The notes under the pieces were generated by a model. It saw nothing but the letters and a program-made list of their open reading frames with translations. It had not been told where the DNA came from and searched no databases. A DNA stretch of 64,000 bases from Streptomyces sp. NBC_01267 (lineage in GTDB: Bacteria; Actinomycetota; Actinomycetes; Streptomycetales; Streptomycetaceae), in NCBI RefSeq assembly GCF_036241575.1, contig NZ_CP108455.1, positions 4,146,001-4,210,000 on the forward strand, written 5' to 3'. Positions 54,859-63,564 of this stretch are shown one piece after another (positions within the stretch are counted from its first letter, which is position 1; each line of letters starts with the position of its first letter). The position numbers and the translations under genes are program-made.

Positions 54859-56940
54859 ATGCGGTGGTTGGTGGGGTGGAGCAGTATTGCCGCGAGCTTC
54901 GGCACGGCCGGTTCGGTGGGCGGCACCGGTGAGGACCGCACCGTTCATCCCGTCGGATCCCAGCTCCTCTGGGGTGACCCCGACCCCCTCTGGGCGGTCG
55001 GCGACTGGCGGCCCGACGAGGTGCGGGTCATCACCGTCGACCCCTTCACCCGCCTTGCGGTACTGGGCTGTTGTGCCGCCACCGACGAGGAACTGCGGGT
55101 CGGGCTCTTCGCCGCACGCGGCGGCGCCCTGCGTCATCTCACCGCCTGGCCGGGCAGTTACACGGTCGTCGTGCAGTCCGGCCGCCGGATCACCGTGGTC
55201 GGCGACCTGGCAGGCGCCCGGCCGGTCTTCCACACCCCCTGGGCCAACGGCACGGCCTACGCCACCGCCGCCCTCCCGCTCGCCGACCTCATCGAAGCCC
55301 AGCTGGACATCGGGCACCTGGCCGCGCTGCTCGCCTGCCCCGACGTCCCCGAGGCGCTGCGCGACTCCACGCCGTACGCGGGCGTCCGGCGCATCCCGCC
55401 CGGCCACGCGCTGATCCTGCGCGAGGGTTCCCGGGAGATCACCGGATACGAACAGGTCGCCTCGCTCGCGGTGGCCGCCGCCCAGGTCGACCCGGACCGT
55501 GCGGTGGACGGGGTACGGAACGCGCTGGTCGAAGCCGTACGCGCCCGGCTCACCGCACCACGCCATGCCCCCGGGACCCTGCCGCCCGACCCCGGCCCGG
55601 TCCCCGGCATGGGCCCGGCCGACCGGCGCGCGGCCCGGGGAGCGCCCGCCCCCGCCCCCGGTATCGGCGCCGACCTCTCCGGGGGCAGCGCGTCCGCCAC
55701 CCTCACCCTGCTCGCCGCCGGACTGCCAGGGGTTCCCGGCACCGTCCTCGGCCACGGCACGGGCGCCGGGGAGCGTCTCCTCGCCGTCACCTTCAACGAC
55801 CTCTCCGCCCGCGGTCTCGAACCCGAACTGGAACGGGCCGGAGCCATCGCGGCCAACCCCCGGCTGCACCACGTGGTCGTCACCGCCGGTGAAGAGGCCC
55901 TGCCGTACGCAGATCTGGAGTCGGGCCCGCTGACCGACGAGCCCGGCCCCTCGCTGATCACCGCGGAGCGCCACCGCCGTCGGCTCGCCGCGGGCAGCGC
56001 CGACCACTTCGTGGGCGACGGCGCACGCCAGGTGCTCGACGCGCATCCGGCGCGCCTGGCGGACCTGTTGATGGACCGCCGCAGACGCCATCTCGTCCGG
56101 CCGGTCGCAGCCCTGGCGAAGGCGGACGGCTCGGCCCTCATCCCGCTCACCGTCTACCGCGCGGCGCGCAAACTGGCCCGTACCCCCTACCGGATGGGCA
56201 TCGAGACCGCAGCGGCCCGGCTCCGCGACCGCGACTTCCTCCTCACCACGGAGGGCTCCACCCTGGACGCGTCGCTGGCCGCGCTCACCTGGTCCCGGCC
56301 CGGCCCCGCGGCCCGCTGGCTGACCGGCGAGGCACTCGCCGAAGTGTCCGTACGCCTCCAGGAGTCGGCGCTGCGCCCCACCTCGGTGCAGCGCCCGGGG
56401 GAGGCCCGCGCCCGAGCAGCACTGGCCCGGTACGCGGCGGACCACCGGGTCTTCGAACAGGCGGCGGAGGTACGCAGCCAGCGACTGCACGCCCCGTTCC
56501 TCGACAACCAGGTCGTCCGGGCGGCCCGCTCCCTGCCCGAATCACTGCGGGTCCAGCCGGGGGCACGGGCCGCGATCCTCCGTACGGTACTGGCGGGCGC
56601 GGGCATCCACGATCTGCCGCACGGCTGGGGCGCACCCTCCCACTCCACGGCGAAAGCCACTTTCCACCAGGGGCTGCGCTCCTCCCTGGACACGCTGCTC
56701 GCCCTCTTCGACGCGCCGCTGCTGGCGGACGCGGGCCTGATCGAGGCGCGGGTGGTGCGCAAGGCGCTGCGGGCGGCGGCGCAGGGCGAGCGGCTGCCGC
56801 TCGACGGGCTCGCCGACCTGGTCTCCACGGAGCTGTGGCTCCGCAGGCTGCTGTCCCGGCGCGGCACGTGCTGGACGGGAACGGCGGCACCGAAACAGCG
56901 GGCGGTGGCGGGCGGAGTGGTACCGAGGCGCAGCCTGTGA
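54859..56940 (+). CDS. Asparagine synthetase-like protein lacking the glutaminase cysteine
   Basis: 693 aa from ATG 54859 (GGAGG 6 nt upstream). Layout of asparagine synthetase B/lasso-peptide cyclases: an N-terminal Ntn-like domain and a C-terminal synthetase domain. The N-terminus is MRWLVGW, with no Cys2, so glutamine hydrolysis should not occur. The PP-loop of the synthetase is DLSGGSASATL rather than SGGxDS. Late helices include HAPFLDNQVVRAARSLPESL, a motif shared with AsnB/cyclases. No lasso precursor, RRE or protease gene is adjacent. Conserved as a solitary gene in Streptomyces (recollection); reaction unknown. Confidence 0.85.
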   Translation: MRWLVGWSSIAASFGTAGSVGGTGEDRTVHPVGSQLLWGDPDPLWAVGDWRPDEVRVITVDPFTRLAVLGCCAATDEELRVGLFAARGGALRHLTAWPGSYTVVVQSGRRITVVGDLAGARPVFHTPWANGTAYATAALPLADLIEAQLDIGHLAALLACPDVPEALRDSTPYAGVRRIPPGHALILREGSREITGYEQVASLAVAAAQVDPDRAVDGVRNALVEAVRARLTAPRHAPGTLPPDPGPVPGMGPADRRAARGAPAPAPGIGADLSGGSASATLTLLAAGLPGVPGTVLGHGTGAGERLLAVTFNDLSARGLEPELERAGAIAANPRLHHVVVTAGEEALPYADLESGPLTDEPGPSLITAERHRRRLAAGSADHFVGDGARQVLDAHPARLADLLMDRRRRHLVRPVAALAKADGSALIPLTVYRAARKLARTPYRMGIETAAARLRDRDFLLTTEGSTLDASLAALTWSRPGPAARWLTGEALAEVSVRLQESALRPTSVQRPGEARARAALARYAADHRVFEQAAEVRSQRLHAPFLDNQVVRAARSLPESLRVQPGARAAILRTVLAGAGIHDLPHGWGAPSHSTAKATFHQGLRSSLDTLLALFDAPLLADAGLIEARVVRKALRAAAQGERLPLDGLADLVSTELWLRRLLSRRGTCWTGTAAPKQRAVAGGVVPRRSL

Positions 56941-57024
56941 CGGGGTGCGGTCCCTGACGGGGGGCGGTCTGTGACGGGCACAGTGGGCAACCGGGTCCGA
57001 ACCGTCACCGGAGGCCGGCCGTCA

Positions 57025-57094
57025 CCAGAACCCGAACCGTCTCCGGAGACCGGCCGCCGCCAGAACCCGAACCGTCTCCGGAGACCGGCCGGCC
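57025..57094. repeat. Tandem 35-bp repeat between convergent genes
   Basis: Two copies (57025-57059, 57060-57094) differing at about two positions, each with the 12-bp palindrome GTCTCCGGAGAC; a decayed third copy lies near 56990. It ends just before the stop of the sigma factor gene, so it may act in termination. Confidence 0.75.
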
Positions 57095-57095
57095 C

Positions 57096-58982
57096 TCACC
57101 GGCAACTGATCTGTGACTGCGCCCAGTCGGCGGGCACCACCGAGCCGAACGCACCCGCCCGCTCGACCACCAGCCGTACCGTCCGACGGCCCGAGATCCC
57201 GACCCGCACCGGCACCGCGGGATCCCCGCCGTGCACCACGGGCGAACTCCACAGCAGCGCGTCGTCCCCGTACACCGAGAACCGGACCGCGCCGAGCCCC
57301 ATCGCCATGGTGTCCACCCCGGCCAGTGCCTCATAGCTGGTGCACTGGCGGTTGAGCTCGATGGTCACGCTGGAGGGAGCGCGCACCGTGATGCCGTGGT
57401 CGTAGGAGGCGTCACCGATCGACAGACTCTGCCGCTGCCACACCGGAGTGCTGTCCCGGAGGCTCAACTCGGGCGCGGTGTGGTCGCCGACGAGTGAGTA
57501 CGCAAGGGTGTTGACCTGGTAGACGGCGGGCGCGGGCGGCGGAGTCGGCGTGGGCGTCGGTGTCGGGGTGGGCCTGGGCGTCGGCTTCGGCGGCGGAGTC
57601 GGCCGGGGCGGTGCAGGAGGCTTCGGCTCGGCCTTCGGCGGCGCCGGACGGGGCGTCGGCTTCGGGGTGGGCCGGGGCTCGGGCGCCGGGGGAGGCGGCG
57701 GCTTCGGCCTGGGGGACGGGGGCGTGGGTGCGGGCGGTACCACGGGCTGCGCCACCGGAGGCGCCGCGTGCGGCTTCGGCGGGGGAGCGTCGCTGCCCGA
57801 CAGGGCGAACGCGAGCCCGGCCGCCGCCGCGACCACGACACCCGCGGCGATCCCTGCCTTGGCCGGGACACCCAGCCCCTCGGCCGCGGCGGCCCCACCG
57901 CCCGCGGAACTCCCGCCCGCTGCCGCGGCGGCGCCTGCTCCGGTGGCTCCCGCCAGACCGCCCGCGGCGATCCCGGCGGCCTTGAGCGCGTACCCACCGG
58001 CGAACCAGCCGATGACGGCGATCGGCACCAGTCCGGGAATCCCCGAGTTGACGTCCTTGAGTTCGCCTGCAGCTAGGCGGCACTTGGCGCACTCCTCCAG
58101 ATGCTTCCGCAACCCCCGCTCGGCCCGCATCCGCAGCCCGCCCCGTGCGTAGGCGCCCAACCGGTCGGCGTACTGGGCGCAGTCCCCGCCCGCGGTGAGC
58201 GCCTGGCTCACATGGGCCTGGAGATACGCCTGCTTGAGCCCTTCGCGGGCCCTGCTGGCCAGTACGGCGGTGGCGTTGGCGGTCAGCCCGAACAGCGGCG
58301 CGACGTCGCTCGGTGACTCCTTCTCGACGGTGGTGTGCCAGAGCACCGCCTGCCAGCGCTCCGGCAGCGAACGGAACGCCTCCATGGCCAGCGACTGCTC
58401 GGCGATCTGCATGGCCCGCACGTCGGCGCCCAGGTCCAGCGTGTCCTGGTCGGACACCTCCGAGGACGCGGACCTGGCGGCCTGGTCGGCGAAGAGCGCG
58501 AAGTCCTCGACCAGTTGCTCCCGCTTGGCGGTCTTCGTCCACGCCGCCGCCACCCGCCGCACGGAGGTCAGGAGGTACGCCCTGACCGCCTGCTCCGGCC
58601 CGGCCCCGCCCCGTACCGCCTGGAGCGTGCGCGCGAACACCTCGGCGGTCAGATCGTCGGCGGTGTGCGCGTCACGGCAGCAGGTACGGGCGTAGCGGCG
58701 GACCGCTTCGGAGTGCCTGCGGAACAGCTCGGCGTAAGCACTGTCCTCGCCGTCCCGCATCTGCTGGATCAGATCGGCGTCGGACGGTGGCAGATCGAGC
58801 GAGCGGGGTGGCGGGAGAACGCTGCTCCCGCTGCCCTCGCGCTGCTGCGGCACGCTGGTGGACCACTCGTCAGTGGACCACTCGTCATCGGACGGACCAC
58901 CCTGCTCGGGCACCTGGCCGGGCACCTGCTGCGCAGACCCGCCTGTCTCGCCGAGCGGCTCGTCCCGCCGTTCAACGCTCAT
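57096..58982 (-). CDS. Membrane-bound ECF sigma factor with fused zinc finger and C-terminal NPCBM-like domain
   Basis: 628 aa from ATG 58982. Residues 75-240: ECF sigma region 2 (DADLIQQMRDGEDSAYAELF ... HTADDLTAEVFARTLQ) and region 4 (LPERWQAVLWHTTVEKESPS). Next, a zinc-finger anti-sigma-like element (CAQYADRLGAYAR ... LRKHLEECAKCRL; HxxxCxxC), hydrophobic segments (LVPIAVIGWFAGGYALKAAG and AGIAAGVVVAAAAGLAFALSG), a proline-rich spacer of about 90 residues (PKPTPRPAPP style), and a C-terminal domain (YSLVGDHTAPELSLRDSTPV ... VRLVVERAG) like NPCBM carbohydrate-binding modules. This is the ECF52/53-type design, where sigma, anti-sigma and external sensor share one chain. Likely released by proteolysis. 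Confidence 0.92.
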   Translation of the reverse strand: MSVERRDEPLGETGGSAQQVPGQVPEQGGPSDDEWSTDEWSTSVPQQREGSGSSVLPPPRSLDLPPSDADLIQQMRDGEDSAYAELFRRHSEAVRRYARTCCRDAHTADDLTAEVFARTLQAVRGGAGPEQAVRAYLLTSVRRVAAAWTKTAKREQLVEDFALFADQAARSASSEVSDQDTLDLGADVRAMQIAEQSLAMEAFRSLPERWQAVLWHTTVEKESPSDVAPLFGLTANATAVLASRAREGLKQAYLQAHVSQALTAGGDCAQYADRLGAYARGGLRMRAERGLRKHLEECAKCRLAAGELKDVNSGIPGLVPIAVIGWFAGGYALKAAGIAAGGLAGATGAGAAAAAGGSSAGGGAAAAEGLGVPAKAGIAAGVVVAAAAGLAFALSGSDAPPPKPHAAPPVAQPVVPPAPTPPSPRPKPPPPPAPEPRPTPKPTPRPAPPKAEPKPPAPPRPTPPPKPTPRPTPTPTPTPTPPPAPAVYQVNTLAYSLVGDHTAPELSLRDSTPVWQRQSLSIGDASYDHGITVRAPSSVTIELNRQCTSYEALAGVDTMAMGLGAVRFSVYGDDALLWSSPVVHGGDPAVPVRVGISGRRTVRLVVERAGAFGSVVPADWAQSQISCR

Positions 58983-59184
58983 CGCGGAAAGCTCCCGTAC
59001 GCCTCGGACCAGAACACCGGCCAAGACTGACACAGAGCAGTGCACAATCAGCTGCCCGGATCCGGCAACCACTCATCCGGGGAGTCTTCCCGAATCCGAG
59101 CACTAACCTTCATCCGTTAGGGGAAGGCTCAACAAGTTGTCCAGGCCCGGCCGTTGACCTCCGACCGAGCACCCGGACCGCACG

Positions 59185-59937
59185 TCACGCAGGCCGCGAC
59201 CGCAACCCCTCCAGCAGAATGTCCAGCAACCGCGAGGACGCCGCCGCCTGCTGCGCCGCATCAGGCAGTGTCGGCGCCGCCGTGGCTATCACCAGCAGCA
59301 CATCCGCCACCGTGACATCGCCCCGCAACTCACCCGCGTGACGGGCCCGGTCCACCAGCTGCCCCACGACCTCCAGCAACTCGGCGGCCCCGGCGTCGAG
59401 ATCAGCAGCGAGCCCGTACCCCGGCTGCGCATCGGGTCCCCCGGGCGCCGACCGCTGCTGCGGCACACGCGTCCCGTCCGGGACGAAGCCGTCCAGTAAA
59501 CCGGCTTCGGCGTCCACCACCCCGACCCGCAGTACCTGCGGCGGCAGCAGCCGGCCGGCACCCGAGGCCACCGAGGTCCGCAGGAAACGCGAGAGCGCCG
59601 ACCACGGCTCCTCCTCCTGCCCGAGTGCCGTACGCGCCTGGTCCGTCAGCCGCGCCGTCTCCTGCGCGGCTATCCGCTGCACCAGCACGTCCTTGCTCGG
59701 GAAGCGCCGGTAGACCGTACCGACCCCGACCCTCGCCCGGCGCGCGACATCCTCCATCGGCGCCCCGTACCCCAGCTCGCCGAACACCTCGCGGGCGGCC
59801 CGCAGTACGTGCTCCAGATTCCGCTGCGCGTCCACCCGAAGAGGCACGGGACGCGTGACCGTGTCCGTCCCCGCCGCCGATCGGCCGTTGCTCCCGGACG
59901 GCGCAGAAGGCTGCCAATGAGCGTCCTGAATATGCAT
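59185..59937 (-). CDS. atrA: TetR-family regulator AtrA
   Basis: 250 aa from ATG 59937, preceded by GGGGGAA. N-terminal TetR HTH: NLEHVLRAAREVFGELGYGA, then MEDVARRARVGVGTVYRRFP; the C-terminal part is a helical ligand domain with little conservation. Its place between a membrane sigma gene and a type II NADH dehydrogenase matches AtrA of S. coelicolor (SCO4118), which activates actinorhodin biosynthesis and ssgR. The name rests on synteny and recalled similarity. Confidence 0.83.
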   Translation of the reverse strand: MHIQDAHWQPSAPSGSNGRSAAGTDTVTRPVPLRVDAQRNLEHVLRAAREVFGELGYGAPMEDVARRARVGVGTVYRRFPSKDVLVQRIAAQETARLTDQARTALGQEEEPWSALSRFLRTSVASGAGRLLPPQVLRVGVVDAEAGLLDGFVPDGTRVPQQRSAPGGPDAQPGYGLAADLDAGAAELLEVVGQLVDRARHAGELRGDVTVADVLLVIATAAPTLPDAAQQAAASSRLLDILLEGLRSRPA

Positions 59938-60267
59938 AAGCGTTCCCCCGGTAATGATGTCTCCCCCCGGAGACTCCCCGCCTGGCCGTCGGGGACAGGA
60001 CCTGACCTGACGCCCCGACAAGCTACGAACATAGTTGAGCAAGGGGCGATTCAGAAGGGGGTAGTTCCGCACGGAGCGCCCCCCCGATCGGAGTATGGAG
60101 CGGAAGTCTCCCTATTCCGCCCCCGCGCCCCCTTCCCGCCCCACCCGCTGACCTGCGGCCCTTCCGTTCGCGAGGAGGAACCGTCCGCTCCGCCGCGCCG
60201 GTGTTCTCCAGTCACACAATTTGCCGGGCCTGTGGACAAAGTCGATCGACCGTAGCCTCATGGGACA
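59938..60267. other. Divergent intergenic region atrA-ndh
   Basis: 330 bp without a gene. It contains imperfect dyads, including GGAGTATGGAGCGG opposed to CTCCCTATTCC (about 60091-60119), a plausible AtrA or other TetR site. Promoters for both flanking genes must be here. Confidence 0.5.
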
Positions 60268-61644
60268 GTGACTGCTCCCATTTCCCGGGGGACGACCCCC
60301 GGCCCCCGGACCGGCCCGCGCATTCTCGTCGTCGGCGGCGGCTATGTCGGTCTGTACACCGCGCTGCACCTCCAGCGGAAGCTGAAGGCCGGCGAGGCGG
60401 AGATCACCGTGGTCACGCCCGACCCCTATATGACGTATCAGCCGTTCCTCCCCGAAGCAGCCGCCGGATCCCTCTCGCCCCGGCATGTCGTCGTCCCCCT
60501 CCGACGGGTGCTCGACCGGTGCCGCATCGTCATCGGCGAGGCCACCGCCATCAGTCACGCCAAGCGCACCGCGACCGTCACCACCCTCGCGGGCCCCGAG
60601 GACGGCACCGGCGCGGTCGAGATCGAGTACGACGAACTCGTGCTGGCCCCGGGCTCCGTGTCGCGCACCCTCCCGATCCCCGGCCTCGACCGCTACGGCA
60701 TCGGCTTCAAGAGCATCGAAGAGGCCATCGGCCTGCGCAACCACGTCATCGAGCAGCTGGACATCGCCTCCTCGACCCGCGACCCGGCCGTCCGAGACGC
60801 CGCCCTCACCTTCGTCTTCGTCGGCGGCGGGTACGCGGGCGTCGAAGCCCTCGCGGAGCTGGAGGACATGGCCCGGTACGCCGCCCGCTCCTACCACAAC
60901 GTCGACCGCGACGACATGAACTGGATCCTCGTGGAGGCCTCGGGCCGCATCCTCCCTGAAGTCGGCGACGAGATGGGTACGTACGCGATCCGGGAACTGC
61001 GCAAGCGCAACATCGACGTACGCCTCGAAACCCGCCTGGACAGCTGCGACCACCGGATCGCCGTACTGAGCGACGGAGCCCGCTTCCCGAACCGGACCCT
61101 CGTCTGGACCGCGGGCGTCAAACCCCACCCGGTCCTCGCCGCCAGCGACCTCCCGCTGAACGCACGCGGCCGGCTCGTCTGTACGGCCCAACTCGCCGTC
61201 GAGGGAAGCGAGCACGCCTGGGCCGCGGGCGACGCCGCAGCCGTCCCCGACCTCACGTCCGACGAGCCCGGCAAGGAGACCGCGCCCAACGCACAGCACG
61301 CCGTACGCCAGGCCAAGGTCCTCGCCGAGAACATCCTCGCCTCGATGCACGGCAGGCCGCTCAGGAACTACGCGCACAAATACGCCGGTTCGGTCGCCTC
61401 ACTCGGCCTGCACAAAGGCGTCGCGCATGTCTACGGACGGAAGCTGAAGGGCTACCCTGCCTGGTTCATGCACCGCGCGTACCACCTCAGCCGCATACCC
61501 ACCTTCAACCGGAAGGCCAAGGTTCTCGCCGAGTGGACGCTTGCCGGGCTCTTCAAGCGCGAGATCGTTTCGCTCGGTTCGCTGGAGCATCCGCGGGCCG
61601 AATTCGAATGGGCCGCGAGCGGCGAGCGCCCGGAGCGGGACTGA
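60268..61644 (+). CDS. ndh: Type II NADH dehydrogenase (NDH-2)
   Basis: 458 aa, GTG start. FAD fold ILVVGGGYVGLYTALHLQ; second dinucleotide fold LTFVFVGGGYAGVEALAELE for NADH; the AAGDAAAVPD-type segment (HAWAAGDAAAVPDLTS) contacts the FAD. C-terminal amphipathic helices (about 390-440) fit membrane association. Non-proton-pumping transfer of electrons from NADH to menaquinone. Divergent from atrA. Confidence 0.95.
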   Translation: MTAPISRGTTPGPRTGPRILVVGGGYVGLYTALHLQRKLKAGEAEITVVTPDPYMTYQPFLPEAAAGSLSPRHVVVPLRRVLDRCRIVIGEATAISHAKRTATVTTLAGPEDGTGAVEIEYDELVLAPGSVSRTLPIPGLDRYGIGFKSIEEAIGLRNHVIEQLDIASSTRDPAVRDAALTFVFVGGGYAGVEALAELEDMARYAARSYHNVDRDDMNWILVEASGRILPEVGDEMGTYAIRELRKRNIDVRLETRLDSCDHRIAVLSDGARFPNRTLVWTAGVKPHPVLAASDLPLNARGRLVCTAQLAVEGSEHAWAAGDAAAVPDLTSDEPGKETAPNAQHAVRQAKVLAENILASMHGRPLRNYAHKYAGSVASLGLHKGVAHVYGRKLKGYPAWFMHRAYHLSRIPTFNRKAKVLAEWTLAGLFKREIVSLGSLEHPRAEFEWAASGERPERD

Positions 61645-61834
61645 CGCCGACCGTCCCCCATGTGCCGGTCGCCCCAAGGCCCGACAGTGTTGTCGGTCAC
61701 ACCGGACGTGTGACCATAGGGGGGCTCAGACCCGTACAGAACGACCCGGATCCCCAGCCGGACGACCCGGCTCCCCGGCCGGGAGAGCAGCCGGTCCCAG
61801 CCGCCCAGTATCGACAAACGAGGCTTGAAAAGCA

Positions 61835-63511
61835 GTGAACTTCACGCGCTGGAGCGCCCGGCTCCCCGGTACACAGCGCCGCGCCGCCGCGCGGACCGAC
61901 CGCAGTTCCGTGCCAGCAGCCCGCGGTGAGTCCGAAACCCCCCAGGAACCCGGCCAGGAGGGCGAGCCGCCCGCCGACCGGGCCCCCGTCCCGGCGCTCG
62001 ACGAACTCTCCGCCCGGGAGGTCCTCGGCCAACTGCCCGCCCTCGTCGCCCTCGTGTACGGACCCGAGCACCGGATCGCGTACGTCAACGACGCCTACAC
62101 CGAGGCGTTCGGCCCCCGCGCCACCGGCAGCGCGGCCACCGAAGTGATGCCGGAACTGGACGAGCTGGGTCTGTTCCCCCTGATGGACCAGGTCCTGCGC
62201 AGCGGCACCGCCCGCACGGTCAAGTCCCGCCGGGTACGGACCGGTCCGGGCGCGGGCTCGTACACCGTGACCTGCACCCCGGTGAAGCACCTTCAGGAGG
62301 ACGGCGGGGTCCTGGTCTTCGCCGCCGACGTCTCCGACCACGCGGACGCGGCCGAGCGGCTGCGCACCAGTGAGCGCCGCCAGCGCGAGACCGCGGTCAC
62401 CCTCCAACGTTCGCTGCTGCCCCAGGAGTTGGAACAGCCGGACGACCTGCGGATCGCCGCCACCTACCAGCCGGGCGGCACCGACGCCGCGGTCGGCGGC
62501 GACTGGTACGACGTGATCACCCTCGGGGCGGGACGCACGGCCCTGGTCATCGGGGACGTGATGGGCCGCGGGGTGCGCGCCGCCGCCGTCATGGGCCAGC
62601 TCCGCACCGCTGTCCGCGCCTACGCCCGCCTCGACCTCCCGCCGCACGAGATCCTGCAGCTCCTGGACGGCCTCGCCTCCGAGATCGATCCCAACCAGAT
62701 CGCCACCTGCCTCTACGCGGTCCACGACCCCAACGAGGGTCGTCTGGTCTACGCGTCGGCCGGGCACCTCCCCGTCCTGGTCCGGGACGAGGACGGTACG
62801 GTCCGGCGGGCCGCCGATCCGACGGGCCCGCCGCTCGGCACCGGCGGCTACCAGCACACGTCGGACTCGATCGCGCTGCCCCCGGGATCGGCGGCGGTCC
62901 TCTACACCGACGGTCTGGTCGAGCGCCGGGGCGAGGACATCGACGAAGGCGTAGCCGCTCTGGAGCGCGCCCTGTCCGGCGCGTCCGGCGCTCCGCAGGT
63001 CGTCTGCGACCGGCTGATCCGCTCGCTGGGCGTCACCGCGGAACACGACGACGACGTCGCGATCCTCGTCGTCCAGCACCCCTCCCGTACGGGCCCGGCC
63101 GCCGAGCTCTTCCACAACGCGGCGCTCGACCTGCTGGGCGGGGTGGAAGCGGCCTCACGCGCGCGGGCCTTCGCCTCCGGAGTCCTGACGTCCTGGCGGT
63201 TCCCCGTGGAGCTGCACGACCTGGGGGTCCTGGCGGCCAGCGAACTCGTCGCCAACTCGCTCCAGCACGGCACCCCGCCGATGCGCCTCCGGCTGCGGCG
63301 CACCGACCGCCGGCTGATCATCGAGGTCACCGACGGCGACGATCACCTGCCGCGCCGCCGCCGCGCCGAGCCCGCGGACGAGGCGGGCCGCGGGATCTCC
63401 ATCATCGCGACGATCGCCGCGTCCTGGGGCTCCCGTCGCACACCGGGCGGCGGCAAGGCGGTCTGGTGCGAGTTCGCGGTCCCGCGGGGGACCGAGGACC
63501 GGAACCGCTGA
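61835..63511 (+). CDS. PAS - PP2C phosphatase - HATPase regulatory protein
   Basis: 558 aa, GTG start. Low-complexity N-terminus, PAS domain at about 58-175 (LPALVALVYGPEHRIAYVND), a short coiled coil, SpoIIE-type PP2C domain at 190-390 with metal ligands in AVGGDWYDV, LVIGDVMGRGV, LYTDGLVE and EHDDDVAIL, then an RsbW-like HATPase domain at about 410-550 with ELVANSLQHG and the GRGISIIATIAASW box. One protein thus could both phosphorylate and dephosphorylate anti-sigma antagonists. It follows ndh by 190 bp. Confidence 0.95.
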   Translation: MNFTRWSARLPGTQRRAAARTDRSSVPAARGESETPQEPGQEGEPPADRAPVPALDELSAREVLGQLPALVALVYGPEHRIAYVNDAYTEAFGPRATGSAATEVMPELDELGLFPLMDQVLRSGTARTVKSRRVRTGPGAGSYTVTCTPVKHLQEDGGVLVFAADVSDHADAAERLRTSERRQRETAVTLQRSLLPQELEQPDDLRIAATYQPGGTDAAVGGDWYDVITLGAGRTALVIGDVMGRGVRAAAVMGQLRTAVRAYARLDLPPHEILQLLDGLASEIDPNQIATCLYAVHDPNEGRLVYASAGHLPVLVRDEDGTVRRAADPTGPPLGTGGYQHTSDSIALPPGSAAVLYTDGLVERRGEDIDEGVAALERALSGASGAPQVVCDRLIRSLGVTAEHDDDVAILVVQHPSRTGPAAELFHNAALDLLGGVEAASRARAFASGVLTSWRFPVELHDLGVLAASELVANSLQHGTPPMRLRLRRTDRRLIIEVTDGDDHLPRRRRAEPADEAGRGISIIATIAASWGSRRTPGGGKAVWCEFAVPRGTEDRNR

Positions 63512-63537
63512 GCGGGAAACCGTCCGTGAACACGGAA

Positions 63538-63557
63538 GCGGCCCCCGCGGGGGCCGC
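63538..63557. terminator. Bidirectional terminator between convergent genes
   Basis: Perfect 20-bp palindrome of G/C (GCGGCCCCCG and its complement), between the ends of the phosphatase and MFS genes. In practice a 7-9 bp stem with a small loop. Confidence 0.75.
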
Positions 63558-63564
63558 GACCGCG

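Noticed and set aside
54586..56490. 634-aa frame antisense to the asparagine-synthetase-like gene
   Set aside because: Shadow frame rich in Gly/Ala/Arg/Val, no ribosome binding site, no domain.
54859..56940. Lasso peptide biosynthetic cluster
   Set aside because: Cyclase-like protein only; no precursor peptide, RRE or leader peptidase gene within view.
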